From the NCBI RefSeq assembly GCF_007860075.1, contig NZ_SJPP01000001.1, forward strand, positions 496,001 to 560,000: 64,000 nt of DNA, written 5' to 3'. The stretch is from Symmachiella macrocystis (GTDB lineage: Bacteria; Planctomycetota; Planctomycetia; Planctomycetales; Planctomycetaceae). Numbering within the stretch: position 1 is the first letter of the stretch; each line of letters starts with the position of its first letter. Both the position numbers and the translations under genes were made by a program. Positions 17,128 through 25,960 of the stretch are shown in pieces. Under the pieces are notes generated by a model, which worked only from the letters and a program-made list of their open reading frames with translations, made no database searches and was not told the DNA's origin.

Positions 17128-17751
17128 ATGTTTCCAAGGCAAATTGTGGCTCTCGGTTCCAGTTCAATTCATGGAAGAGGTGACTTTGAACTCGGTGGGT
17201 TTATTCACCGCTTTCGACTATGGCATGAAGCTCAAAGTCCAAAAAACTTTGTCTATCAACTGGGCATTTTTGGCGAAAGCACCGAAAGTCTCATTGCGCG
17301 TCTCCCTACTGAAGCTGGAATTCGTCGCCCGCATCTTCTCATTCTCTATCCCGGATTTAATGACATCCGACGCGAGGGGGCTGAGTCCTCTGAGAATTCT
17401 GTCTCGCTTGAAGAGTTTAGAAATTCCATGGCGGCCTTGGTCGAATGCTCGCTGAAAATATCCCCAACCTTGATGCTGACGGGATTCCCATTTGAGGAAG
17501 AGAAAACGACACCTTATTTGGGCTCCGATTGGTATTATCTTCGAGCGGATGCAGCGCGCTACACGGATGTTTTGCGGCAAGTCTGCGAGGAGAGGTCGTG
17601 TCCAATTCTCGACTATTTTAAGAATTGGGATTCAGAGAAGCTGAGCAACCTGCTGGCTGATGATGGACTGCACTGTAATCCGAAAGGGCATGAAAAACTC
17701 TATCGAGAACTTCGAGATTTTTTGGAAAACAAGTTCAATCGAGATGGGTAG
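17128..17751 (+). CDS. SGNH/GDSL-family hydrolase
   Basis: A 207-residue hydrolase. Block I is IVALGSSSIHG (the GDS-like motif, likely Ser12 as nucleophile), block II contains LGIFGEST (Gly), block III LILYPGFNDIRR (Asn of the GxND motif) and block V DDGLHCNPKGH (Asp-x-x-His). All four catalytic or oxyanion positions are therefore present. Such enzymes are esterases, lipases or acetylhydrolases; there is no signal peptide, so it is probably cytosolic. I chose the ATG at 17128 because GAGGAG precedes it at good spacing; an upstream ATG at 17092 would add 12 residues without a ribosome-binding site. Confidence 0.85.
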   Translation: MFPRQIVALGSSSIHGRGDFELGGFIHRFRLWHEAQSPKNFVYQLGIFGESTESLIARLPTEAGIRRPHLLILYPGFNDIRREGAESSENSVSLEEFRNSMAALVECSLKISPTLMLTGFPFEEEKTTPYLGSDWYYLRADAARYTDVLRQVCEERSCPILDYFKNWDSEKLSNLLADDGLHCNPKGHEKLYRELRDFLENKFNRDG

Positions 17752-18024
17752 CTCAGAAATCCCCTGAGGCGGTCCGGGAATTCTAAGGTGTCGAGGCCAG
17801 CTAGCGAGGTTGTGGCGTCGCTGGGAAAAAACTGCCCCAAACTTGTTCAACCATCGGATTAGTAGCACGACAGCATGGCGACCGCTGCCTCGTTGGTGAG
17901 TGTCTTGTTGATTTCGAGTCAATGCAGGCCAACGAGCAACACCTTCAAGCTGTGTGTCGTATTCGGTGAAGAGATTTCTTCATTCAGCACAACCCCTCAC
18001 ATCTCTTGCTTAGGAAAGTCTTCC

Positions 18025-18891
18025 ATGTCGACGACAATCGCTCGTATCCCAAAAGCCTGTCTGGTCAAACGCCGCACCAAGTTTGGCCGAGTATTTACGC
18101 TGAGTTTTGCTGGGCTGCTGTTGGGTTTGGGAAGTGCGGTGGCCTATTCCGCTGAGACGGGAAGCTATTCTCGGGTCCTTCCTGAAATCAAATGGGACAC
18201 GACGCTGAATAAGTTTCAATTTGATGCGGACAAATTTATTGGCCAACGCCTCACAGTAAAGTGTCCACCGGCGGCGGTGGATCAAAGTTTTGCAGGTGTC
18301 TACGGCACGGATTTTTATCCGAGTGACACCTCCATTTGTATTGCTGCACTGCATGCCGGAAAAATTACCAAAGAGGGTGGAACGGTAACGATCCAGCTCA
18401 ACCCGGGTAAACCCAAATATGTGGGCAGCAAACGCAATGGCGTCGAGACGGCCGGCTTGCCTGAGACTCGCCGCAGCATGTCATTTGTTGAGGGCCCCGG
18501 TTCGGACGAGACCAACAAAATTCACCTGGCGCACATTCCTCGCATCGATTGGGACACCAAGTTCACCCGGAGTGGATTCGCCTACCGACGGTTGGTCGGC
18601 CAACGCTTCTCGTTTCGGTGCCCGCCTGCCCCGAGCAACTTGCGTCCAAGAATCGTCTACGGGACAGATACCTATGACTTCTCCAGCATGATCTGCCGAG
18701 CAGCACTGCATGCGGGCAAAATTACGACGCAAGGAGGAATCGTGACAGTCGAGATTGGTCCCGGCGTGCCGAAGTTTGTGGGCAGCATTCGCAATGGGAT
18801 TGAAACCAAGAGCAAAGCCGGGAGCGATCGTTCGCTCACCTTTGTCGATCACGCTGAAACGAAGAAGAGTGACCAGACTGCGAACAAGTAG
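18025..18891 (+). CDS. Exported protein with two tandem LCCL domains
   Basis: 288 residues with a twin-basic, hydrophobic leader (RRTKFGRVFTLSFAGLLLGL, then GSAVAYSAE) that looks like an export signal cleaved near residue 43. Two repeats follow, about 56-155 and 174-275. Each has the LCCL signature: one Cys (C80, C199), VYGTD.Y, S-x-IC-x-AALHAGKIT, GG-x-VT-x-, and a closing VGS-x-RNG-[VI]-ET. Eukaryotic LCCL domains usually carry four Cys; here each has two (C80/C105, C199/C224), enough for one disulfide. LCCL domains are thought to be lipid- or glycan-binding modules of secreted proteins. The chosen ATG at 18025 follows AGGAAAG. Ligand and partner are unknown. Confidence 0.82.
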   Translation: MSTTIARIPKACLVKRRTKFGRVFTLSFAGLLLGLGSAVAYSAETGSYSRVLPEIKWDTTLNKFQFDADKFIGQRLTVKCPPAAVDQSFAGVYGTDFYPSDTSICIAALHAGKITKEGGTVTIQLNPGKPKYVGSKRNGVETAGLPETRRSMSFVEGPGSDETNKIHLAHIPRIDWDTKFTRSGFAYRRLVGQRFSFRCPPAPSNLRPRIVYGTDTYDFSSMICRAALHAGKITTQGGIVTVEIGPGVPKFVGSIRNGIETKSKAGSDRSLTFVDHAETKKSDQTANK

Positions 18892-18981
18892 ACTGTGGGC
18901 TATTTGATTTCACATTGGAAAATCTGTGTTTTATCCGTGACTAAAGAAAAACGGCTGCGCTGCACAACGGGCTGGGGGGGA

Positions 18982-19830
18982 CTAGCCATTGGGAATGCGG
19001 AAGATGTGGATGGACTGGTCCTTGTCGGCGCAGCACTTTTTCTGTTTTTTCTTCTTTTTATCCGAGACCATCACGAGGCGGTCATCGCAAAGCCACGATA
19101 CCCCTTCGACGTTGCCGTAGCATTTTTTGGGAAACCGATAGGTGGTACCCGTTCCTTTGACAAACCCGCTGAACGTTTCATTAATTTCCCCGAGCCATAA
19201 TCGTTTCGACTTTTGTGAAACCACGGCGACACGGTTTCCGCGTCGGGCGATGGCGGCGAAGTCTTTGAATTTTGCGCTGGCTGGCAAATTGATTGCACGG
19301 GGCTTGGCCCATGAGCCGTCGCTGGCTTTCGGGAACAGGTACAAACGGCCGCGGCCTTTGTTGCCGTCTTGGCCCAACGTGTCTTCCCACAGCCCGACGA
19401 GGTATTCGGCATCGCCGCGGCGGATGTGCTCAACGCCCTCGAAGCCTTTGTTCTTTTTCTTAAATGCCGGTTCGAGTTGTGAGCAACGATGAAACATGAA
19501 GTCCCCATCATACTCCGAAACGAGTCCACGAAAACCGCCATGCGACTTGTCTTCGAGGGCCTCGACAATGAGGTAAAAGCGATCACTCAGCGGGTCATAG
19601 GTGATGTCCTCGAATCCGGTCCCCACGTTGAGGAGATGAATCAGCTTGTTTGATTTTGATGATTTCAACTTCAGGTCAACCCGGCCGACCTTGTTGAAGT
19701 TGTCGAAAACGACGTAACAGGTGGACTCGTCCGCGACGTAGACGCCACTCGCCTCAAGCTTTTTCTTCTTACTGTTCGGCAAGAGCTTGTGTAGTTTTTT
19801 CTCACGAATCAGCTCGAGTTTTTTGCTCAT
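18982..19830 (-). CDS. Propeller-like protein of unknown function
   Basis: 282 residues, cytosolic in appearance, with repeated beta-strand stretches: GVYVADESTCYVVFDNFNKV, GTGFEDITYDPLSDRFYLIV, YLVGLWEDTLG, GRLYLFPKA, FAAIARRGNRVAVVSQKSKR and GVSWLCDDRLVMVSD. The spacing suits a small beta-propeller such as the SdiA-regulated or phytase-like folds, but no motif is diagnostic. Lys-rich patches (SKKKK, KKKKQKK) occur at both ends. The ATG at 19830 follows GGGGGCGAAC; a longer frame to 20022 has no signal and a Cys/Arg-rich, unlikely N-terminus. It is convergent with the LCCL gene. Confidence 0.65.
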   Translation of the reverse strand: MSKKLELIREKKLHKLLPNSKKKKLEASGVYVADESTCYVVFDNFNKVGRVDLKLKSSKSNKLIHLLNVGTGFEDITYDPLSDRFYLIVEALEDKSHGGFRGLVSEYDGDFMFHRCSQLEPAFKKKNKGFEGVEHIRRGDAEYLVGLWEDTLGQDGNKGRGRLYLFPKASDGSWAKPRAINLPASAKFKDFAAIARRGNRVAVVSQKSKRLWLGEINETFSGFVKGTGTTYRFPKKCYGNVEGVSWLCDDRLVMVSDKKKKKQKKCCADKDQSIHIFRIPNG

Positions 19831-20016
19831 GTTCGCCCCCTGCTCTTTGTTGCAGACTTGCTGGGATTCGCCCCATCCAATTTGCGCGCGGTGCTGCCAC
19901 TCTTCTATAGCATGTGGAGCAACGCAATTCCCACAAAAAAACGAGCGAGACGCACTCTGCCGTCGGAACGGCTCGGCGCAGCGGTAGAGGCGGAGAGAAT
20001 GGTAGGCAGCAAGATC

Positions 20017-20043
20017 GCGCACTCAAAACATACGTGAGTGCGC
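20017..20043. repeat. Palindromic hairpin between two minus-strand genes
   Basis: GCGCACTCA (20017-20025) and TGAGTGCGC (20035-20043) form a perfect 9-bp stem with a 9-nt loop. It lies 31 bp downstream of the stop of the 20075-20905 gene (minus direction), a position suited to an RNA 3'-end hairpin, but no T-run follows. Confidence 0.6.
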
Positions 20044-20074
20044 GGCTACGGATCGACTCTTAATCAAACGCCGG

Positions 20075-20905
20075 CTAGTTGTTGGTGGGGGTTTGGATTG
20101 CGGAACGAGCGTTGCTGCCCGTTTCGACCGCTTCCATTTTGACCTCGAGTCGAGAGGTGCGTCGAAACTGTTCGACATCCTCGAGTTGGTCTTTTTCGTC
20201 GCGTTCGACGGTCACCGACCATTGGGCGACACCAAAGGGGACCTCGGTGCTCAGGGCCACGTCAGCGACATTTTTTGTGCGGCTGGTTTCCGTTTCCGAG
20301 AGTTTGATGCCTTCGTAAAGTCGCGCCGGAACAGTCCCCAGTTTGACGTCGATCGGTTCCGGTTCCTTGGTCTTGGCTTTGAAGTCGCGATAGTGGTCGA
20401 TCAACGAAATCATCGGATAGACCGCTAGAACCTTCTCTGTCACTTTTTTGACCGGTCGGTCGCCAGATTTGCGATAGCCTTCCAGGATCGGCAGAAATGT
20501 AACCGGGATGTCATCTTCGTCCGTGATCTTCCCGATCACCGATTGTTCGGGGATCAGAACTTTATAGAGGATCGTACCAAAACGTCCGGTATCCACACCT
20601 TCAGCTGAGGAACGGCCGGTCTCAACTTTCAGTTCGATCCAACGACAGGGAACTTCCTTGCCTTGGTATTCGCGGGTTTCGGTACCGACGGAGCTAATCG
20701 TCAGCCAGCGCTTGCATTCGATCGTTAAGTCCTCGTCGTCGTCCGGCCGGGCTTCGACGTTTTTGAAATCGCCTTCATAACGGACCCAGGTTCCGTCTTC
20801 TTCGGGCAGATTCCAAATCAGACCTTGTGCGGATGCCGTTTGAGGTGCGGACAGCACTGACGCACCCAATATCGCTATAAAAGCCCAAACAAAACGACGA
20901 TTCAT
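20075..20905 (-). CDS. Exported protein of unknown function
   Basis: 276 residues. MNRRFVWAFIAILGASVLSA followed by PQTASAQ is a typical Sec signal with an ASA-Q cleavage site. The mature part is beta-rich and acidic (WNLPEEDGTWVRYEGDFKNV; ECKRWLTISSVG; EYQGKEVPCRWIELKVETG; MISLIDHYRDFKAK). Planctomycete genomes carry many exported proteins with this 'EDGTWVRYEG' opening, but I know no assigned function. The ATG at 20905 is clear. Expression probably starts in the 495-bp gap shared with sppA. Confidence 0.75.
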   Translation of the reverse strand: MNRRFVWAFIAILGASVLSAPQTASAQGLIWNLPEEDGTWVRYEGDFKNVEARPDDDEDLTIECKRWLTISSVGTETREYQGKEVPCRWIELKVETGRSSAEGVDTGRFGTILYKVLIPEQSVIGKITDEDDIPVTFLPILEGYRKSGDRPVKKVTEKVLAVYPMISLIDHYRDFKAKTKEPEPIDVKLGTVPARLYEGIKLSETETSRTKNVADVALSTEVPFGVAQWSVTVERDEKDQLEDVEQFRRTSRLEVKMEAVETGSNARSAIQTPTNN

Positions 20906-21400
20906 CGAATTCTTCTCCGCGGGAATGTCTTGGGAGTTTCCTCACCTGCCCGCGTGATGTCGTCGCGCGGGATCAATTCAACCTGACCGCAATAGGACCT
21001 TGCCGGGCAGGTATTTCCAGTCTCGCACACCGGGTCGCTGCTGGCAAGTGATTTCCGCCGCACATCTGCGGCGATTTTTAACAGGTGTTTACTGCTGCAC
21101 AATTCTGCGTAACCGGTCCACGCTTCTTGACCGCTACAATCCCGCGACTTAGACTTAAGTATCTGCCTTAAGTCGTTTCAAAACCTTCTGTCGCATTCTG
21201 CCGGCCCTGTTCTGCAAATCTCTGAAACAAGCGCAACCGGTTTTCGAAACGGGTTTTACGTATTTTAAAAAGATCGCTCGCTAAACCCATCCTGTCGGAT
21301 TGGTTTGAGCATTTTCCCGTCCGGATGCAGCCGCCTGTCGGAAATTTACGTTTTCGTCATCGGCCCGCTGGGCTTCCCGAATTTGTTGGAGGAACCTCGC
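20906..21400. other. Divergent intergenic region upstream of sppA
   Basis: 495 bp without a credible gene. It holds a perfect 8-bp inverted repeat, GACTTAAG (21152-21159) and CTTAAGTC (21167-21174), without a T-run, so an operator-like site is as plausible as a terminator. TTGACC (21127-21132) and TAGACT (21150-21155), 17 bp apart, could be a sigma-70-like promoter reading towards sppA; this is weak because planctomycete promoters are poorly defined. The right end has GGAGGAACC, the sppA ribosome-binding site. Confidence 0.45.
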
Positions 21401-23242
21401 ATGCGTCGCATGCCCGCCACAATCGCTCTCGTCGTCTCCGCCTTGTTTTGCACCTACGTTGCCGCAGCGGATGAAAAAAAGTCCGCCGAAGCAACCGCTA
21501 CCAAGTCTGTAGAGAAGCCGGCGAAAAAACCCGAAAAGAAACCGGTCATCACTTGGGCGCATCTGGACATCACCGGCAGCTACCCCGAAGGGGCGCAAGC
21601 TCCGCCGTTGTTCAGCAAGAAATCAGATAGTTTGGCCACCATTATTGAGCGGCTGGATAAGGCGGCCGATGACCGCAAGGTCACCGGCGTGATTCTCAAT
21701 ATCAGCGGCCCCACGATTGGGCGCGCGAAGTTGAATGAACTGCGGCAGGCAATTGGCAATATTCGCGCCAAAGGCAAACCGGTCTATGCCTGGGTCGATC
21801 AAGGCAGCAGTGGCGAATACCAGATTGCGACCGCCTGCGATCAAATCTACATGCCTGAATCAGCGACATTGATGCTCACCGGTTTGCGGGCTGAGATCAG
21901 TTTTTACAAAAATCTATTTGACAAGGCGGGCATTCAACCCGAAATGTTGCGGGTTGGTGCGTTCAAATCCGCGGCGGAGCCGTATACGCGGACCGAGATG
22001 AGTCCGGAGTTTCGTCAGGAAATGAACGAAATCATCGGCAACTTTTATGAGCAGATGATTTCGATGATCGCCGAGGCGCGCAAGTTAGATCCCAAAGCCG
22101 TGGAGGCAGCCATCGATACCGCTCCGCTGTCAGCTGCCGAAGCGCATCAACTGGGGTTGATTGACCACGTGGCTTATGAAGATCAATTGATTGACGCGGT
22201 TGAACAGTTGAACCCGGAAGCTGACGTGAAATTGTCGAAGCGGTACGGCAAGAAAAAAATGAATCTCGATTTTTCGTTATTCGGGTTTCAACAAACCATG
22301 AATCAATTGATGGGCATCGACACCAAACGCTCCAGTAAACGGCCCAAGATCGCCGTGATCTATGCGACTGGGGCGATTACATCCGGGCGCAGCGGATCCA
22401 GCATGTTCGGCGGCCAATCGCTCGGATCGGAAACATTGATCAAGGCGATTCGTGAAGTCCGCGAAGATGAGACCGTTAAGGCGGTCGTGCTGCGTGTTGA
22501 TAGTCCCGGCGGCAGCGCGCTGGCTAGCGACTTGATGTGGCGCGAGCTGGAACTGCTGGAAGTTCCCTTCTACGTCAGCATGGGCGATACGGCAGCCAGC
22601 GGTGGGTATTACATTGCCATGGGAGCCGATCGGATCTTTGCCGAGCCGGGCACGCTCACCGGTTCGATCGGGGTGGTCGGGGGCAAATTGGCGATTGGCG
22701 GGTTGTTCAATAAGGTCGGTGTCACCACCAGCGTCATCAGTCGCGGTAAGAATGCCGGCGTGTTCAGCACGACCGACGGTTTCACCGAATCCGAGCGGGC
22801 AGCGATGGTGAAGTTGCTCAATACGGTTTATGAGCAGTTCACCGGCAAAGCCGCAAAGGGTCGCGGGATGGATTTGGCGCGGCTTAAAGAATTGGCTGGC
22901 GGCCGCGTGTATACCGGAACCCAAGCCTTGAAGGTGGGACTCGTCGACGAACTCGGCACCTTGGCCGATACGATTACCGCTGTGAAAGTCAAAGCAGGGT
23001 TTGACGCCGACAAAAACTTGGAACTCAAAGTGCTGCCCAAGGCTCCCAACCCGTTGGAAGCATTTCTGGGGCCAATGGATGCCGATGCACGGAGCAGCGC
23101 CGCCCAAACAGCCCTGCTCCGCCGAACGCTGGATGGCATCGCCCCGGAACTCACACGGCAACTTCAAGGTTTAGAACTCTTGAGGATGTTCGGCAATCAA
23201 CGCGTGTTGGTGTTGATGCCGTTCAACCTGCATTTGAATTAA
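21401..23242 (+). CDS. sppA: Signal peptide peptidase SppA, long (67K) type
   Basis: A 613-residue, tandem-domain S49 serine protease that degrades cleaved signal peptides in the membrane. It starts with a signal/anchor (RRMPATIALVVSALFCTYVA) then a Lys/Glu/Ala-rich linker. The N-domain carries the general base in VGAFKSAAEPYTR (Lys189), and the C-domain the nucleophile in GDTAASGGYYIA (Ser400), with AVVLRVDSPGGSALASD and GTLTGSIGVVGG around it. This Lys/Ser split between the two S49 domains is that of E. coli SppA (K209/S409). The ATG at 21401 follows GGAGGAACCTCGC. A short planctomycete-type repeat follows the stop. Confidence 0.93.
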   Translation: MRRMPATIALVVSALFCTYVAAADEKKSAEATATKSVEKPAKKPEKKPVITWAHLDITGSYPEGAQAPPLFSKKSDSLATIIERLDKAADDRKVTGVILNISGPTIGRAKLNELRQAIGNIRAKGKPVYAWVDQGSSGEYQIATACDQIYMPESATLMLTGLRAEISFYKNLFDKAGIQPEMLRVGAFKSAAEPYTRTEMSPEFRQEMNEIIGNFYEQMISMIAEARKLDPKAVEAAIDTAPLSAAEAHQLGLIDHVAYEDQLIDAVEQLNPEADVKLSKRYGKKKMNLDFSLFGFQQTMNQLMGIDTKRSSKRPKIAVIYATGAITSGRSGSSMFGGQSLGSETLIKAIREVREDETVKAVVLRVDSPGGSALASDLMWRELELLEVPFYVSMGDTAASGGYYIAMGADRIFAEPGTLTGSIGVVGGKLAIGGLFNKVGVTTSVISRGKNAGVFSTTDGFTESERAAMVKLLNTVYEQFTGKAAKGRGMDLARLKELAGGRVYTGTQALKVGLVDELGTLADTITAVKVKAGFDADKNLELKVLPKAPNPLEAFLGPMDADARSSAAQTALLRRTLDGIAPELTRQLQGLELLRMFGNQRVLVLMPFNLHLN

Positions 23243-23265
23243 TGCATCGTCAACTGTAAGAACGA

Positions 23266-23342
23266 GGGTGCCACTGGCTCTGCCAGTGTTTTACAAGTAT
23301 CACACATTTTAGAATTCGCACTGGCAAAGCCAGTGGCACCCC
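23266..23342. repeat. Inverted pair of 'GGTGCCACTGGC' planctomycete-type repeats
   Basis: GGGTGCCACTGG... (23266-23288) is repeated as its reverse complement at 23319-23342 with one mismatch within the shared core (GGCTCTGCC against GGCTTTGCC). Each arm is also self-complementary (CACTGGC...GCCAGTG). The spacer is about 30 nt. It lies just after the sppA stop. Confidence 0.85.
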
Positions 23343-23465
23343 ACCCCAATTATCAAATCGTGACTGACTACTAGCATGTCCAAGCAGGACGATTCGTACC
23401 ATGGCGTTACGGATTTGATGTTAGGGTTTCACATAGTTTTTCAGCCCCATGAAGGGACGCGCCCG

Positions 23466-25814
23466 ATGGCTGCCTTTTGCAAACGGATGTTGCTTGTTGT
23501 CTGCGTGCTTGCCGGACTTGTTGATGGATATGGCCGCTCGGCGCGTGCCGAGGAGGATCAGACCGCGAAATCCGACCTCGCTCAATACTATGGTTTTCGG
23601 CCGCTCGAAATTTATAAACTCAACAAGCGCTCCCGCAACTTGCTGCCGGCCGATTTGAATCACGATGGTCGGACTGATCTGATTATTGTGGACAATGGCA
23701 ACAGCCGGCTTGATCTGCTGTTGCAACGTGATGGCGAACAGGTGGCCGAACAGCCAGCGCCTGGTGAAAGTCTTGCGAATTTCATTGGCAGTGACGGCCG
23801 CTTGCAACACAACAAGGTCACCTTGGACAAAGCGGTTTCTGCGTTGACAACCGGCGATTTCAATGGTGACGGTCGAACCGATCTCGCCTATTTCGGCGGC
23901 GCAGACCAGTTAATTGTCCGTTATCAAGGCGAAGACGGGAACTGGCAGTCGATGCGGCGGCTGCGTCTACCCGAAGTCACCCCCGCCAGTTGGAACACAG
24001 CTGCCGGCGACCTGAACGGCGACGGTAAAGACGATATTGCTGTCTTGGGGCAAAAAGAGACCTACCTGATTTATCAACAACCAGACGGCAAGTTGGGTGC
24101 ACCGCAAACGGTGATGAATACTTCGGCCAAATTGGGACTGGTCCGCATCACCGACCTGGATGGGGATGGCCGCGCTGACTTGAGCTATCAATCGCAGGAG
24201 GGAGACGAGCGGCCGTTTTGTGTTCGTTTTCAAGACCAGCAAGGCCACTTGGGGCCTGAGTATCGCTTCGAGATCGAGATGCCTCGTGCGTCGACGCTGT
24301 ACAATCTCGATGGCAAACCGGGCGACGAAATTCTGACGATTGAAAATCGTACGGGACGTGTGAAAGTCCATCGCGTCGTCCGCTCCCAGCCACAGGAAGG
24401 CGATTTAACGGGGCAAATGATTTATTACGGATTCGGATCGGGCGGTTCCAGTCGCCATACCGATATGGGAATCGGCGACGTGAATGGCGACGGACTGAAA
24501 GATGTGGTTGTCACCGATCCAGGCAGCGCGCAAATCGTGGTCTTTCGCCAACATCCCAAGACCGGCCTCGATCAAGGTCAAACCTTTCCGAGCCTGACCG
24601 ATGCCCAACAAGTCCGCGTCGGCAATTTGGACAACGACCCCAAGGGGGACGAAGTTGTTGTGCTCAGCGTTAAGGAAAAGGCGATCGGTTATAGCCGGAT
24701 GGCGCACGGCCGACTTTCGTTTCCGATTGTGTTGCCGCTGGAAGACGAGCCGTTGGCGATTGAATTGGCCGACCTCAACGGCAATGGACGCGAGGAGTTA
24801 GTCTGTATTTCCCGCAACGGCAGATCGAAATATCGCCTGCATGCCATGTCACTGGAAGAAGACGATCAGTGGTCGCCGCAGTCCTGGGGCCAAAGCGATC
24901 TAGCTGACATCGAGTTGACCTTTAAAAGCCAACCGAAACAGTTGATGAAGCTCGATGCCAACGGCGATGGGCGGATCGACTTTCTGGTCTTCGCCGGTTC
25001 CGAACCGGAATTGCTGCTGACCAACGAGAAGGGCGTTCCTGAACTGCTGAAAAACCGCCGCGGTCTGGGGCTCGGGAAAGTCGCCGCGGGTGCGGTATTT
25101 GCCAGTACCGGCCAGGATCCGACCCTGCTGGTGGCGCAACAAAATTTTGCCCGCCAAATGAAGATTAACGGCGAACAGCAATGGCAGGTTGTGGACCAGT
25201 ACAATGCGGCAGAAAGCAGCGCCAAAATCGTGGGAGCCGCTCCCATCAATCTTGATGACACTCCCGGTGACGAAGTCGTACTGGTTGATACAGGCGTTAA
25301 GAAATTGCGATTACTTAACAAGGTCGACAACCTATTTCGCCCCTGGCGCGAAGTGGAGATCGGCGATTTTCGTTATCTCTCCACACATGTCGCCGACCTC
25401 AACGGCGATGGACGCGATGACCTGCTGCTATTCGGCAGCGGCCGGTTCGGCGTGCTGTACGCCGGGCAGACCGATCCACAGTTGAAGGAGGTTGCTAGTT
25501 TTGAGACCGAGTTGGACAAGGCGCGTTTCGCGGATCTGATTGCCGGCGACCTCAACGGCGACGGATTTGCCGACATCGCCTGCCTCGACACGAAGTCGCA
25601 ATTGGTGGAGGTGCTCGATTTTGCTCCCGAGACGGGATTGCGACACGCATTTTACTTCAAAGTCTTTGAAGAAAAGAGTCTCAATGCCTCGGAGCAGACC
25701 GGCACCAATCCCCGTGAAGCAGCGATTGCCGATGTCACCGGTGATGGTCTCAACGACCTGATCTTGCTGTCGCACGACCGCGTGCTAGTGTATCCGCAAG
25801 ACCCCGGTAAGTAA
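23466..25814 (+). CDS. Exported FG-GAP/VCBS repeat protein
   Basis: 782 residues with a signal peptide (FCKRMLLVVCVLAGLVDGYG, then RSARAEE). About ten repeats of the form D-[LFVA]-[NDT]-G/H-[DN]-G-x-x-[DE]-[LIV] follow, for example DLNHDGRTDLI, DFNGDGRTDLA, DLNGDGKDDIA, DLDGDGRADLS, DVNGDGLKDVV, DLNGDGRDDLL, DLNGDGFADIA and DVTGDGLNDLI. These are Ca2+-binding loops of integrin-like beta-propeller blades, so the mature part is probably one or two propellers on the cell surface or in the periplasm. I took the ATG at 23466 (GAAGGGA upstream), since the signal begins there; 23376 would add 30 non-signal residues. Function is unknown; adhesion is a guess. Confidence 0.85.
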   Translation: MAAFCKRMLLVVCVLAGLVDGYGRSARAEEDQTAKSDLAQYYGFRPLEIYKLNKRSRNLLPADLNHDGRTDLIIVDNGNSRLDLLLQRDGEQVAEQPAPGESLANFIGSDGRLQHNKVTLDKAVSALTTGDFNGDGRTDLAYFGGADQLIVRYQGEDGNWQSMRRLRLPEVTPASWNTAAGDLNGDGKDDIAVLGQKETYLIYQQPDGKLGAPQTVMNTSAKLGLVRITDLDGDGRADLSYQSQEGDERPFCVRFQDQQGHLGPEYRFEIEMPRASTLYNLDGKPGDEILTIENRTGRVKVHRVVRSQPQEGDLTGQMIYYGFGSGGSSRHTDMGIGDVNGDGLKDVVVTDPGSAQIVVFRQHPKTGLDQGQTFPSLTDAQQVRVGNLDNDPKGDEVVVLSVKEKAIGYSRMAHGRLSFPIVLPLEDEPLAIELADLNGNGREELVCISRNGRSKYRLHAMSLEEDDQWSPQSWGQSDLADIELTFKSQPKQLMKLDANGDGRIDFLVFAGSEPELLLTNEKGVPELLKNRRGLGLGKVAAGAVFASTGQDPTLLVAQQNFARQMKINGEQQWQVVDQYNAAESSAKIVGAAPINLDDTPGDEVVLVDTGVKKLRLLNKVDNLFRPWREVEIGDFRYLSTHVADLNGDGRDDLLLFGSGRFGVLYAGQTDPQLKEVASFETELDKARFADLIAGDLNGDGFADIACLDTKSQLVEVLDFAPETGLRHAFYFKVFEEKSLNASEQTGTNPREAAIADVTGDGLNDLILLSHDRVLVYPQDPGK

Positions 25815-25828
25815 GCGTTTCGCCGTTC

Positions 25829-25858
25829 GGGTGCCACTGTCGGCTTGTCCGACAGTGC
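25829..25858. repeat. Second 'GGGTGCCACTG' family repeat
   Basis: GGGTGCCACTG followed by a perfect 9-bp hairpin, CACTGTCGG (25835-25843) and CCGACAGTG (25849-25857), with a 5-nt loop. It shares the GGGTGCCACTG head with the 23266 element but differs in the loop part. It lies 15 bp after the stop of the FG-GAP gene, so both ends of that gene are marked by the same family. Confidence 0.75.
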
Positions 25859-25960
25859 GCACGTCAGTGGTCGTACCTGAGCGTGCAAGTTGAGACCGAA
25901 ACCAGCGGACGCGTCGACGCTGATGCCCGATTCGCGGCACCGAGCAACCGTTACGGGAAA

